From positions 69,701-107,688 of the forward strand of contig JAGHUP010000009.1 in assembly GCA_018064755.1 (NCBI GenBank): a DNA stretch of 37,988 nucleotides, written 5' to 3'. The translations under genes were made by a program, and so were the position numbers. Below, one piece after another: positions 7,862 through 16,200 of the stretch (position 1 is the stretch's first letter; every line of letters begins with the position of its first letter). Origin of the DNA: Candidatus Crickella equi (lineage in GTDB: Bacteria > Bacillota > Clostridia > Peptostreptococcales > Anaerovoracaceae). The notes beneath the pieces are model-generated. The model did not search any database and was not told the DNA's origin. It was given only the letters and a program-made list of their open reading frames with translations.

Positions 7862-8007
7862 CTAAAGATGCGGGCGGGGTCTTATGCGGACACGCTCTCG
7901 CTCTCTTCGTCTCGCAGCGGTACTAAGCTCTAGCTTCGCTACGCTCGCTAATCGCTAAGTGCCGGCGGCCTCAGGCGGTCTCGCATCAAGACCCGCCCGC
8001 ATCTTAG
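7862..8007 (-). repeat. GC-rich 146-bp long stem-loop
   Basis: The ends are inverted repeats of about 25 bp: 7862-7888 begins CTAAAGATGCGGGCGGGG and 7982-8007 ends CCCGCCCGCATCTTAG. Inside lies a second nested inverted repeat (ACTAAGC near 7922 and GCTAAGT near 7954) and tandem words such as TAGCG. The G+C content is visibly far above the genes on either side. No open frame of note is present. It could be a non-autonomous mobile palindrome or a structured RNA in the truA-scpA transcript. Confidence 0.75.
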
Positions 8008-8014
8008 CAAATAA

Positions 8015-8782
8015 TTAAAAATATATCTCCTTTAAATACAATCCATTAGGTGGAGCAGTGAATCCAGCATTGCTCCTATCCTTAGACTCTATAATAGTTT
8101 TCAATTCTTCCGGTTCTTTTTTACCTAAGCCCATTTCTACCAATGTTCCTACGATGATGCGGACCATATTGTAGAGGAAGCCATCACCTGTAATCTCAAT
8201 TACTATCTCGCGGTCTGTCTCGGAGATGGTGAGATTACTGACTGTTCTGACTGTTGTCTCTCTAGGGGTTCCGCCTGCTGTCTCAAAGCATTTGAAATCG
8301 TGAGTTCCAATGATGTATTGGCAGGCTTCACGCATTCTTTCCAGATCAAGGTTGCCAACTTCTGGAGACTGGTATGCGTAATTGCGTCTGAAGATATCGC
8401 CTGTCTTGTCAATGATGTATCTGTAGGTCTTACCCTTGCAGTTATATCTTGCATGGAAATCATCCGGCTTTACTTCGGCACTTAAGATTTTGATGTCTCC
8501 TGGTGCGCCTGACCTGCCGGCGCCGGCCGTGCCGAACCTGCGGTTCATCACTTCCGGGAGCTTCTCCACTGGCATATTGCAGTTCCACTCGAAGCTCGCG
8601 CACTGTCCCAGTGCGTGAACGCCGGCGTCAGTCCGGCTGGTGCCGTGAATCGGCACCTCTTCGAGTGCGATGAACTTCAGAACATGCTCAATCTCACCCT
8701 GAACGGTTCTATCTTCTGGCTGTTTCTGCCAGCCGGAGAAGTTGGTTCCGTCGTATTCAATTCTAATTAAGACATTAGGCAT
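8015..8782 (-). CDS. truA: tRNA pseudouridine synthase A
   Basis: Makes pseudouridine at positions 38-40 of the tRNA anticodon arm. The 255 residues include the catalytic SRTDAGVHALGQ motif (nucleophilic Asp at about 52), RYIIDKTGDIFRRNYAY, and FLYNMVRIIVGTLVEMG near the C-terminus. One oddity is about 12 extra Gly/Ala/Arg residues after VMNRR (FGTAGAGRSGAPG) where the family normally goes straight to a short LPxDI turn. They are encoded by a very GC-rich patch at 8501-8536. The start overlaps the A24 peptidase gene by 16 bases. Confidence 0.95.
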   Translation of the reverse strand: MPNVLIRIEYDGTNFSGWQKQPEDRTVQGEIEHVLKFIALEEVPIHGTSRTDAGVHALGQCASFEWNCNMPVEKLPEVMNRRFGTAGAGRSGAPGDIKILSAEVKPDDFHARYNCKGKTYRYIIDKTGDIFRRNYAYQSPEVGNLDLERMREACQYIIGTHDFKCFETAGGTPRETTVRTVSNLTISETDREIVIEITGDGFLYNMVRIIVGTLVEMGLGKKEPEELKTIIESKDRSNAGFTAPPNGLYLKEIYF

Positions 8783-9483
8783 AGATATATTAATACTCCT
8801 ATGAAGCCGGCTGGCAGCATTGCGTTATGATCCTTCAATGTGCAGCGGCGTGTTGCCAATAAATATGTTGATTCAATTGCGAATATCAAAGTTGTCAGTA
8901 TGAAGACAATGAGCACTCCGCGGCGGCCAAGTATGAGGCCGATGGCTGCGAAGAATTTGATGTCTGCGCCGCCGAGTGAACCTGATTTGAAAATGAGGCC
9001 GAGGCCGAGGATTGATAGCCCTATTAAGAGGCCGAGGCCGGCTCCTGCGAGCGGCTCCCACCAGTATTCGTTGTAGAATACGAAGCCAAGAGCTGTTACA
9101 GCGAGCAGGATTTGCAATTGATCAGGCACTATTTTGTAGAGCTGATCCGAAATCGCCATTTCGAGCAGCACTACGAGAGTGCAAAGTGATGCGATTTCGT
9201 ACATTGCGCCGGTGGTTACTGCCAGGTAAACACCTACCACCATGAACAGTCCCATGAAGATGAACTTCCAAGGTGTACTCGGTAGTCTCTGACGTCCGGC
9301 ATTATCTGCTTCGACCAATCTAGGAGGAAGTACCCTGCGCTGTGTATCCAGCGCATCATCTTCCCAGTCTTCGAACCATTTTTCCGGAATATGATTAAAT
9401 GCCACAACACTACCATTACCGAATAGTATGGCAGCTGCTGTGGCAATCACAATTTTGATAACTAAGTTAATTGTATAAGTCAT
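8767..9483 (-). CDS. A24 family prepilin-peptidase-like membrane protease
   Basis: An integral membrane aspartic protease-like protein of 238 residues with about six hydrophobic segments. The two catalytic aspartates of the A24 family are visible: the D in AISDQLYKIVPD and the D in SLGGADIKFFAAIG, a GxGD-type motif with Ala in place of the second Gly. The N-terminal region, about residues 35-70, is a cytosolic loop without the four-Cys methylase motif of PilD, so N-methylation is not expected. No pilin genes are in the window. It may process a pilin or another signal peptide encoded elsewhere. Confidence 0.75.
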   Translation of the reverse strand: MTYTINLVIKIVIATAAAILFGNGSVVAFNHIPEKWFEDWEDDALDTQRRVLPPRLVEADNAGRQRLPSTPWKFIFMGLFMVVGVYLAVTTGAMYEIASLCTLVVLLEMAISDQLYKIVPDQLQILLAVTALGFVFYNEYWWEPLAGAGLGLLIGLSILGLGLIFKSGSLGGADIKFFAAIGLILGRRGVLIVFILTTLIFAIESTYLLATRRCTLKDHNAMLPAGFIGVLIYLCLMS

Positions 9484-9524
9484 TCTCTGTTATGTGCTTC
9501 CCAGCAGTTACGCGTAGAATTATG

Positions 9525-10463
9525 TTACTTGGAGAGGCAGTAATCAGCGAACTCCAGCAGGTCATCATAAACCTCCTGCTTGTTGAGTTCGTTTAATACC
9601 TCATGTCTATCGTCCGGATAAATCTCAATATGTACATCGCAGTCGGTATTGTCGGAGTAAACAACGTACGCTTTGCGCACACCCTCTCCATAGTTGCCGA
9701 CAGGATCCTCTGCTCCTGAGATAAAGAGCAGTGGCAGTCCAGGTGGAATTCTCTTCATAGCCTCAATATCGTGAGCCTTCTCCATTCCGCTGAACATATG
9801 ATAGAAACCGTTAGCTGTGAAGTGGAACATGCACAGCTCGTCCTTTCTATACTTATCCACGATGGCCTCATCGCGAGTCAGCCAATCCTTGCTCGATCTA
9901 GGGTTCTTGATTCTCTTGAGATAAGAGCCAAAAGCAACCGCCTCTACCGCTGATGCAGTCTTGCCGAGTTCATCGATACCAAGTCTCTTGGCAAGCAACT
10001 TACCGAGCTTCATAGCGATAGCTGGCTGCCAACCTGTACCCATGATAACAACACCAGCCAAGTCCTCAGAATAGTGGCCATTGTCAGTTACAATATACTG
10101 ACGAACGAGGAATGAGCCCATGCTGTGTCCCAGCATCAGATAAGGCAGTCCCGGATACTCCTTCTGAGTGTCCTGCTTGAGCTGATGAATATCCTGAATC
10201 ATCCACTCGTTACCCTTGATGCCAAAATAACCATAGTACTTCTTGTCCTGTACCGAGAGTCCGTGGCCGAGGTGGTCTTCGCCAACTACAACAAATCCAT
10301 GATTGCACATGAACTCAGCGAAAGCCTCATATCTGCCAACGTACTCAGTCATTCCGTGAACAATCTGAAGTACCGCTCTTGGAGACTTGTCAGGCATCCA
10401 TTTAGTTGCGTGAATTTTAGTAACTCCATCTGCCGATGGATAGTAGAATTCTTTCTTTTCCAT
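9525..10463 (-). CDS. Alpha/beta hydrolase, monoacylglycerol lipase-like
   Basis: A serine hydrolase of 312 residues. It has the nucleophile elbow GHSMGSF (Ser near 112), an oxyanion-region HGMTEYVGRY, a late Asp in FISGAEDPVGNYGEG and a His in YPDDRHEVLNE. This layout matches the lysophospholipase / monoglyceride lipase group, including the HG and GHG motifs (GEDHLGHGLS). No signal peptide is seen, so it acts in the cytoplasm. It starts 2 bases after the methyltransferase gene ends (TAATATG), so translation is probably coupled. Confidence 0.82.
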   Translation of the reverse strand: MEKKEFYYPSADGVTKIHATKWMPDKSPRAVLQIVHGMTEYVGRYEAFAEFMCNHGFVVVGEDHLGHGLSVQDKKYYGYFGIKGNEWMIQDIHQLKQDTQKEYPGLPYLMLGHSMGSFLVRQYIVTDNGHYSEDLAGVVIMGTGWQPAIAMKLGKLLAKRLGIDELGKTASAVEAVAFGSYLKRIKNPRSSKDWLTRDEAIVDKYRKDELCMFHFTANGFYHMFSGMEKAHDIEAMKRIPPGLPLLFISGAEDPVGNYGEGVRKAYVVYSDNTDCDVHIEIYPDDRHEVLNELNKQEVYDDLLEFADYCLSK

Positions 10464-10464
10464 A

Positions 10465-11610
10465 TTAGTTTTCCTTCACCTTCTTAGGCTTCTCTCCGTG
10501 GAACTGATAGAACTGTGTCTCTATTCTACCATTATATAGCTTCCTGCGTCTATCTGCTTTGCGCATGAAAAACTTATCTTCTACTTCCTTATCTGGTGTG
10601 ATCATGAAGAGCGACCAAGTTGGATTGTTCTTCAGTGTCTCTGCCAGCTTAACATAAATCTTTTCAATGGCTTCACGTTCTCCAATACGTTCACCATAAG
10701 GTGGGTTGGATATGATGCAACCGAACTCACCTTCCGGCTCAAACTTTGCCATATCCATTCTATAGAACTGGATATCTTCTGCCACTCCAGCTTCTTCAGC
10801 ATTGGCCTTGGCAGCTTCGATGGCTTTGCGGTCTATATCGTAAGCCTTGATGTTTAGCTCTGTATCATAGTCAGCCGCCTCGTAAGCAGCCTTACGTTCT
10901 TCCTTCCACATTTCTTCCGGAATGATATCCCAGTGGGCACAGGCAAAATCTCTGCCAAGGCCCGGTGCAATATTACGGGCTATCATTGCGGCTTCAATAG
11001 GAATGGTACCGGAACCACAGGTAACGTCTGCCAGCGGCTTGTCAGCTCTGAAGTAGCTGAGGCTGACAAGGGCAGCGGCCAGGGTTTCCTTCATTGGCGC
11101 TGCCACATCGGCCACCCTGTAACCTCTCTTGTGGAGGCCGATGCCGCTGGCATCAATCATCATGGTGAACCTATCCTTCAGCGCCGCAAATCTTATCCTA
11201 TACTCTGCTCCTGTCTCAGGCAGATGTTGCTTCATATAGAACTCGCCGAGTCTCTTAGCAACAGCCTTATTTACAATACTTTGGCAAGCTGGCACAGAGT
11301 GCAGCTCGCACTTTACAGATGTTCCGACAATCGGAAACTTGCCATCAATAGGAATAATTGATTCCCACTCGATAGCTGCCGTCTGTTGGAAGAGTTCTTC
11401 GAATGTTCTCGCTTTGAACTCACCCATCTTCACATATACTCTGTCAGCCGTTCTCAGCCAGAGATTGGCGCGCACCAGTGCCCTCTCATCACCAAGGAAA
11501 GTAACCCTACCATCCTCAGTCGCCAGCACCTTATATCCCAGCGCCTCAATCTCTCGTCTGACAACCGCTTCCAGTCCGAATGTCGCTGTTGCAATTAACT
11601 CAAGTTTCAT
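10465..11610 (-). CDS. THUMP-domain class I RNA methyltransferase, RlmL/YpsC type
   Basis: A SAM-dependent RNA guanine-N2 methyltransferase, most like YpsC and the RlmL half of RlmKL, which act on 23S rRNA m2G2445. The first about 55 residues begin ELIATATFGLEAVVRREIEALG, the family's ferredoxin-like N-terminal domain. A THUMP domain follows to about 165. The Rossmann methyltransferase domain has VTCGSGTIPIEAAMIA (motif I) and SNPPYGER (motif IV, N-P-P-Y) near residue 303. The length of 381 is typical for the single-domain Firmicutes form. The substrate base is inferred from family only. Confidence 0.88.
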   Translation of the reverse strand: MKLELIATATFGLEAVVRREIEALGYKVLATEDGRVTFLGDERALVRANLWLRTADRVYVKMGEFKARTFEELFQQTAAIEWESIIPIDGKFPIVGTSVKCELHSVPACQSIVNKAVAKRLGEFYMKQHLPETGAEYRIRFAALKDRFTMMIDASGIGLHKRGYRVADVAAPMKETLAAALVSLSYFRADKPLADVTCGSGTIPIEAAMIARNIAPGLGRDFACAHWDIIPEEMWKEERKAAYEAADYDTELNIKAYDIDRKAIEAAKANAEEAGVAEDIQFYRMDMAKFEPEGEFGCIISNPPYGERIGEREAIEKIYVKLAETLKNNPTWSLFMITPDKEVEDKFFMRKADRRRKLYNGRIETQFYQFHGEKPKKVKEN

Positions 11611-11645
11611 TTAGTTCTTCGTTCTTTCTATTATTTCTTCGCGCT

Positions 11646-12179
11646 CTACAGGTCGTCGAATGAAGACTTATAGATTACTATCTCACCTGTCTCGCGCGTC
11701 TTCTTCATATCAATAACTCTCTGATTCTCAGATCCTCTATATCTAAGAGTCAGATTTCTCTGGGCCAGCTCGAATCTTCCATCAACAAGAATGCTCAGCT
11801 CATCAAGCAGCCCATCAACTGCAGGATTGTGCATAGCAACAAGCTGCTCATATGTATATCCTGAATATGCCATTACATCCTTATTACGGTCCTGCTTAAT
11901 CAGCTGAACTAGCTCAAGCAATGCTTCAGGCTGGCAGAAAGGTTCTCCGCCAGACAGTGTAATACCATTCAGGAAAGGATTCTGCAAAAACTCCAGATAC
12001 ACATCGCCTACTGTCATATCGAATCCAGCATTAAAATCATGTGACTCCGGATTGTGGCAACCTTCACATCTGTGAGGACAGCCCTGAACAAAGAGAACGT
12101 AACGAAAACCAGGTCCATCAACGATGGATTCTGGCTCAACTCCGCATACTCTGATATTAGTCTTTGAATACTCTTCCAT
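11646..12179 (-). CDS. nrdG: Anaerobic ribonucleotide reductase activating enzyme
   Basis: A radical SAM protein that generates the glycyl radical on NrdD. The 177 residues contain the [4Fe-4S] motif CPHRCEGCHNP (CxxxCxxC), the TLSGGEPF SAM-binding motif, and VDGRFELAQRN near the end, all typical of NrdG. It lies 5 kb from nrdD, separated by a toxin-antitoxin pair and a surface protein gene. This is unusual because nrdD and nrdG are often adjacent. An SD of GGAGG precedes the ATG. Confidence 0.95.
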   Translation of the reverse strand: MEEYSKTNIRVCGVEPESIVDGPGFRYVLFVQGCPHRCEGCHNPESHDFNAGFDMTVGDVYLEFLQNPFLNGITLSGGEPFCQPEALLELVQLIKQDRNKDVMAYSGYTYEQLVAMHNPAVDGLLDELSILVDGRFELAQRNLTLRYRGSENQRVIDMKKTRETGEIVIYKSSFDDL

Positions 12180-12249
12180 TTCAATCCTCCGCCCTTTATT
12201 TTACCACATCCAGCCCATTACCGATAGCCCAAGCCTCTCACTTCCAAAA

Positions 12250-12475
12250 TTGTCGCTATATGACGTGCGACTCCAAAACCACATGCATTTTGGAGTCCCC
12301 TGATTGCGATTTTGTCGCTATACGCAATACGGTCGATAAACAACATGCTCATTTTGCCCAAAATCGCCTAATTCGAGTATGTAGTTTTTGCATTCCTCAC
12401 GACATAGCGACAATTCCCCGCTCTCCCACGTGAAAAAATGATGTGCTTTTCTCACCTCTCCTCGCATAGCGACAA
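12250..12475. repeat. Four-unit structured repeat array, two forward and two inverted
   Basis: The 11-mer TTGTCGCTATA begins at 12250 and 12312 on the plus strand. Its near-copy TTGTCGCTAT appears on the minus strand ending at 12404 and 12466, so both pairs are spaced by exactly 62 bases. In every unit, 14-16 bases after the word, a second block occurs: AAAACCACATGCATTTT, AAACAACATGCTCATTTT, AAAACTACATACTCGAATT or AAAAGCACATCATTTT. In the first unit this block is the loop of a 10-bp hairpin (GACTCCAAAA and TTTTGGAGTC, 12269-12297). In the fourth, a different stem (GTGAGAAAA with TTTTTTCAC) replaces it. The array fills the nrdG to toxin-antitoxin gap. Nothing in it looks coding. Confidence 0.7.
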
Positions 12476-12489
12476 AACACGAAAAACAT

Positions 12490-12518
12490 TTGTACCAACC
12501 CTTGCTTTATGATATTAT
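12490..12518 (+). promoter_or_regulatory. Promoter of the toxin-antitoxin operon
   Basis: TTGTAC and TATTAT are separated by 17 bases, a good sigma-A-type match. About 15 bases downstream, ATGATACGTCAT (12530-12541) has ATGA/TCAT ends and could be an operator for autorepression, which is usual for Phd/YefM antitoxins. The ribosome site AAAGGAG follows before the ATG at 12557. Confidence 0.6.
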
Positions 12519-12556
12519 ATTGATAATTTAATGATACGTCATAGAAAGGAGCAACT

Positions 12557-12856
12557 ATGGATATTAGACCTGTTTCTGACTTAAGGAATAAATACACGGA
12601 AATCGAGCAGGCGCTCGCTAATACTGATGCGATTTTCCTAACTAAGAATGGTTACGGAGCTGCCGTAATAATGAGCGTCGATGAATATCACAGATTAGTC
12701 GGCAGCACTCCAGTCCCACCAATTAAACGTAATAAAAGAACCAAGAGTGCTAGAGGAATTCTACGCGAATATGCAAATCCGGATATGATTGAGCATGAGC
12801 ATGAAGCAATCAAGCTTCATGTGATGAAAAAATACGGACAAGGAGGGACCCTGTGA
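12557..12856 (+). CDS. Phd/YefM-family antitoxin
   Basis: A 99-residue antitoxin that should bind and neutralise the PIN toxin encoded next and repress the operon. The N-terminal half has the family pattern: DIRPVSDLRNKYTEIEQAL, then DAIFLTKNGYGAAVIMSVDEY. The C-terminal tail, charged and probably disordered before meeting the toxin, would be the neutralising segment. The stop codon overlaps the toxin start as TGATG. This pair is the only plus-strand unit between 1 and 25 kb, which suggests acquisition as a module. Confidence 0.88.
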   Translation: MDIRPVSDLRNKYTEIEQALANTDAIFLTKNGYGAAVIMSVDEYHRLVGSTPVPPIKRNKRTKSARGILREYANPDMIEHEHEAIKLHVMKKYGQGGTL

Positions 12857-13224
12857 TGAACAAGACTTTAGTAGACACTAACGTTATCCTTCGCTATCTA
12901 CTTGATGATAATGAAGACCAAGCGCTTCTTGCCGAACATCTTATTGATGGCGGTGCATGGACTACTCCTGAGGTTCTTGCCGAGGTTACATATGTACTAG
13001 AACATTACTATGGAATTGAAAGAAGAGAAATTGCAACAGCTCTTTTCCAAATTGCTCACAAACTTGATTTTGAGCAGCAAGATGTTTCATTCGAGGCTAT
13101 CAAGGAATACGATGCTACCAATCTCGACTTCGTCGACTGCATGATTGTCGCATATGACAAGCTTAACATCAGTAAAGTGTTCAGTTTTGACAAGGCTCTT
13201 AACAGACGCCTCACCGTAATATAA
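12856..13224 (+). CDS. PIN-domain ribonuclease toxin (VapC-like)
   Basis: A 122-residue PIN-domain RNase expected to cleave RNA when released from its antitoxin. The four acidic metal-binding positions are visible: TLVDTNVILRYLL (Asp), VLAEVTYVLEHYY (Glu), LDFVDCMIVAYDK (Asp) and VFSFDKALNR (Asp). I start at the ATG at 12856, which overlaps the antitoxin stop as TGATG and has AAGGAGGG about 8 bases upstream; a GTG at 12853 is also open. The target RNA cannot be told from sequence. Confidence 0.88.
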   Translation: MNKTLVDTNVILRYLLDDNEDQALLAEHLIDGGAWTTPEVLAEVTYVLEHYYGIERREIATALFQIAHKLDFEQQDVSFEAIKEYDATNLDFVDCMIVAYDKLNISKVFSFDKALNRRLTVI

Positions 13225-13225
13225 T

Positions 13226-13253
13226 AGGAACCGGGTCATCTGACCCGGTTCCT
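13226..13253. terminator. Bidirectional terminator between toxin and beta-helix gene
   Basis: A 12-bp stem, AGGAACCGGGTC with GACCCGGTTCCT, with loop ATCT. It lies between the stop of the plus-strand toxin gene and the stop of the minus-strand surface protein gene, so it can end both transcripts. Flanking T-runs are weak on both sides. Confidence 0.75.
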
Positions 13254-13281
13254 GTCATGTTTGAGCGATATTTCGTTAAGT

Positions 13282-16200
13282 TTATCTGCTCTTCTTGCAC
13301 TTTGCGTATCTAACGTTAGACCACTGAGTGTAAGCATACTTGCCGTTTGCGAGCTGAACTCTTCCACGAACCTTGTAGTAGTACTTCTTACCCTTCTTGA
13401 GCTTCTTAGCGTTAGTGAAGGTGATAGTCTTAGTTGACTTCTTCTTGTTAGTTACTGTTCCAACCTTCTTGAAGCCACTATTCTTCTTAGTTGATCTGTA
13501 GATCTGATAAGTCTGAACCCTCTTGCCCAGCTCTGTATCATAAGTAACCTTATCGAAGGATACCTTAATCTTGCCGTTAGCATAAGCTTTCAGCTTCTTC
13601 TGTTTTTCAGCAGTCTGGTTAACGAGCATCTTCTGAGCCGTTGATTCCTCAGTTACGATGTAGTCTGAGAAATGATTAGTTGTGAATGAGAAGAATCCGT
13701 TAACATCGTCCTGCTTAGTTACAGCTCTTCTTGTGTACTTGCCGTTATCGTCTCTGTACAGACAAGCAACCTTCTTGCCAGTCAATCCTTCAGGGATATC
13801 TACCTTAACGGTAACCTTTCCACCCTTGAAGTCACCGATTTCAGTCTTAGTTCCTGACTGAACAGCGATAATCTTCAGCTCGTATACATCCTGAGCAACT
13901 TCTTTGGACTTCTCGTCTTCTCTTACCGCCTCAACGATAATTGTTGCGCCTTCAGGTGCCTGCTTAGCAATCTCTTCAGCTGTCTTCTTGTCCAAAGCAA
14001 TCTCTGCTACGTTCGTCTGGATTACGACATTCTGAACAGTCTCGACTTTCGCAAGCTCCTCGATAGCCTTAACAGGGAGTGCTACTTCAGCTTTGGTAAC
14101 AGTCTCAGTTGACTTAGTCTCGGCAACAGCAGCGATAACAACCTCTTCGGACTTGTTAGCCTTAGCTGCCTCAACGATGCTCTCAGCAACCTTCTCGCTT
14201 ACTTCAGCCTTAGCCTCAACAACACCGGACTCGTCCTTCTTAACCTCAACTTCCTTGGAAACATCGATGGAAGTTGTCTCCTCGATCTTCTCAGGAACCG
14301 GATTTTCCTTAGGTGGAGCTACATAAGACTCTTCGTATAATCCTGTCTGTGCATTTAATGTCCAAGTATTCATACCAGCTGAATGAGCTGGAGCTGTAGC
14401 AGAAACAACGTAAGTTACTGGATTTGCCAGTTTGTATACAGAGTATTCTTTTGCTACATATTCACTATTCGGTTGACTAGAATACACACCACCCGAAAGC
14501 GTTACAGTATAATCTTTGCTGTCATCACCAGTTACAGAAGAAAAACGGCCATTCTGAATCGTAAGGCTAGACTTAGTGAATGTGCCTGTCTCTTCAGCAT
14601 AGAGATATATATCGCCAATGGCACCGGTCGTGTTAATAGTAACATGGGCACCATCAGGATAAGCACCTTTCCAAGTATCCACATTAATAGCTTTTACACC
14701 AGATTTTGCTGTGATGCTTGTATTGCCAGTAATATTTACAGTACCATTCGCGAACTCTATTACGGAGTTTTCTCCATAGATGTTGGTTCCATCAATGGTC
14801 ATGTTTTCAAGTGTCAGATTTGCATAGTTCTGGAAGAAACGCTTAATGTTCTTTGCAGGACTAACAGCCTCAGTTAAATTATCTTCTGCAGCCTTAATTG
14901 TGCCGTTCTTGAAAGTTATCGTTTGTCCTTTTTTAAGCTGGAATGCCGCCGTCTGTGTTCCACTAGAGCCTGCACCAGGCTTATTTACCGTATATGTATG
15001 GCCCTTAAAGTCGATGGTGAACGTTTTCCCTGTTTCAACAGAAATACCTGCAGCATTATCAACATCTGCAATCATCTGGATTGTCTCATTGTTCTGTACT
15101 GCTGCGATTGCGTCTGCCAATGTACCGTACTGCTTGTCGCCGATTTGAGCAACCACAGGATATACTTCTGGAAGTGTTACAACCTTGTCGGCATAGTAGA
15201 ATTTACTGCCTAGAACCGTGTATTCCGTTCCGTTGTACTTACATTTCTGATCGATTACTCTTTGTTCTGCCCAAGCGCCATTCGGATTATGAAGCCAAAG
15301 TTTATTGCTATCAATTTTAAAAACAAACTCGTCTATCGTAGCGAGTTGGGTTCCTTCTTCTGGAGCAGCAAGAAGGACTCTGCTATCTTCGTCAGCTAAA
15401 CACTTGTTAAATACAACTCCGTTACTATTCTCATTCAGCAAACCAACCATCAGCGCGAAAGAGTATTCAGCTTTGACAGTGGTATTAGCAAGTGTACAAT
15501 TATTCAGCGTCACAAGGCCTTCGTCATTCTGACCAAGGAATGCACCGGCCTTTGTTGTTGTATCAATCTTACTGTTGCTGACAGTAACATTTTCAAATGT
15601 CACATTGCCATAACTCATGCCGATGATAACAGCAACCTGTGAGCCATTCTGTGCTGTAACAGTTGCCTCATCAAATGTAATATTCTTTACAACTGTGGAA
15701 CCGTGCACATTTGTAATAAATGCTACACCATAGTTATGTGGATTATCACGATCCGTCAATGCTGAAGGTACGCCAAGGCCGGTAATTGTATGATTTTCGC
15801 CATCAATGGTTAAGCCGTCCCAAGTCTCCCAAGCATCAATTGTTGTCCAACTTCTTCCGGTAATATCCATATCATCCTTGATATGAATTTCATAGCCGGA
15901 ATATGCTTTAGCCTTATCCGATTTGCAACTATCAGCAAAGGCAAACAAACCGTCTGCAGTATAGATGTTGACGAGTTTCTGGTCAGCGATAACTTCCCAT
16001 TGTTTTTTTACCATCCATTTATTGTTCTCTTCGGTTACAATAGATTTCGGAGAGAGGAGATTATCACCGTAGAATTCTTCAAAAGTACCACTAACAATCT
16101 TATTATTGTCATCTATCTCTACATTGCTTCCAACAGCGGCACTACCGGTATAGTTGCTTCCGCCATTTATTTTATACTCGTCCCAGCAATAATAGAACTT

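Noticed and set aside
7301-7933. 210-codon plus-strand open frame opposite scpA
   Set aside because: It is antisense to a clear ScpA, has no ribosome site, and its composition follows the complement of the real gene.
12250-12475. CRISPR array
   Set aside because: The repeated word is only 10-11 bases, units are inverted relative to each other, spacers contain a conserved block, and no cas gene is nearby.
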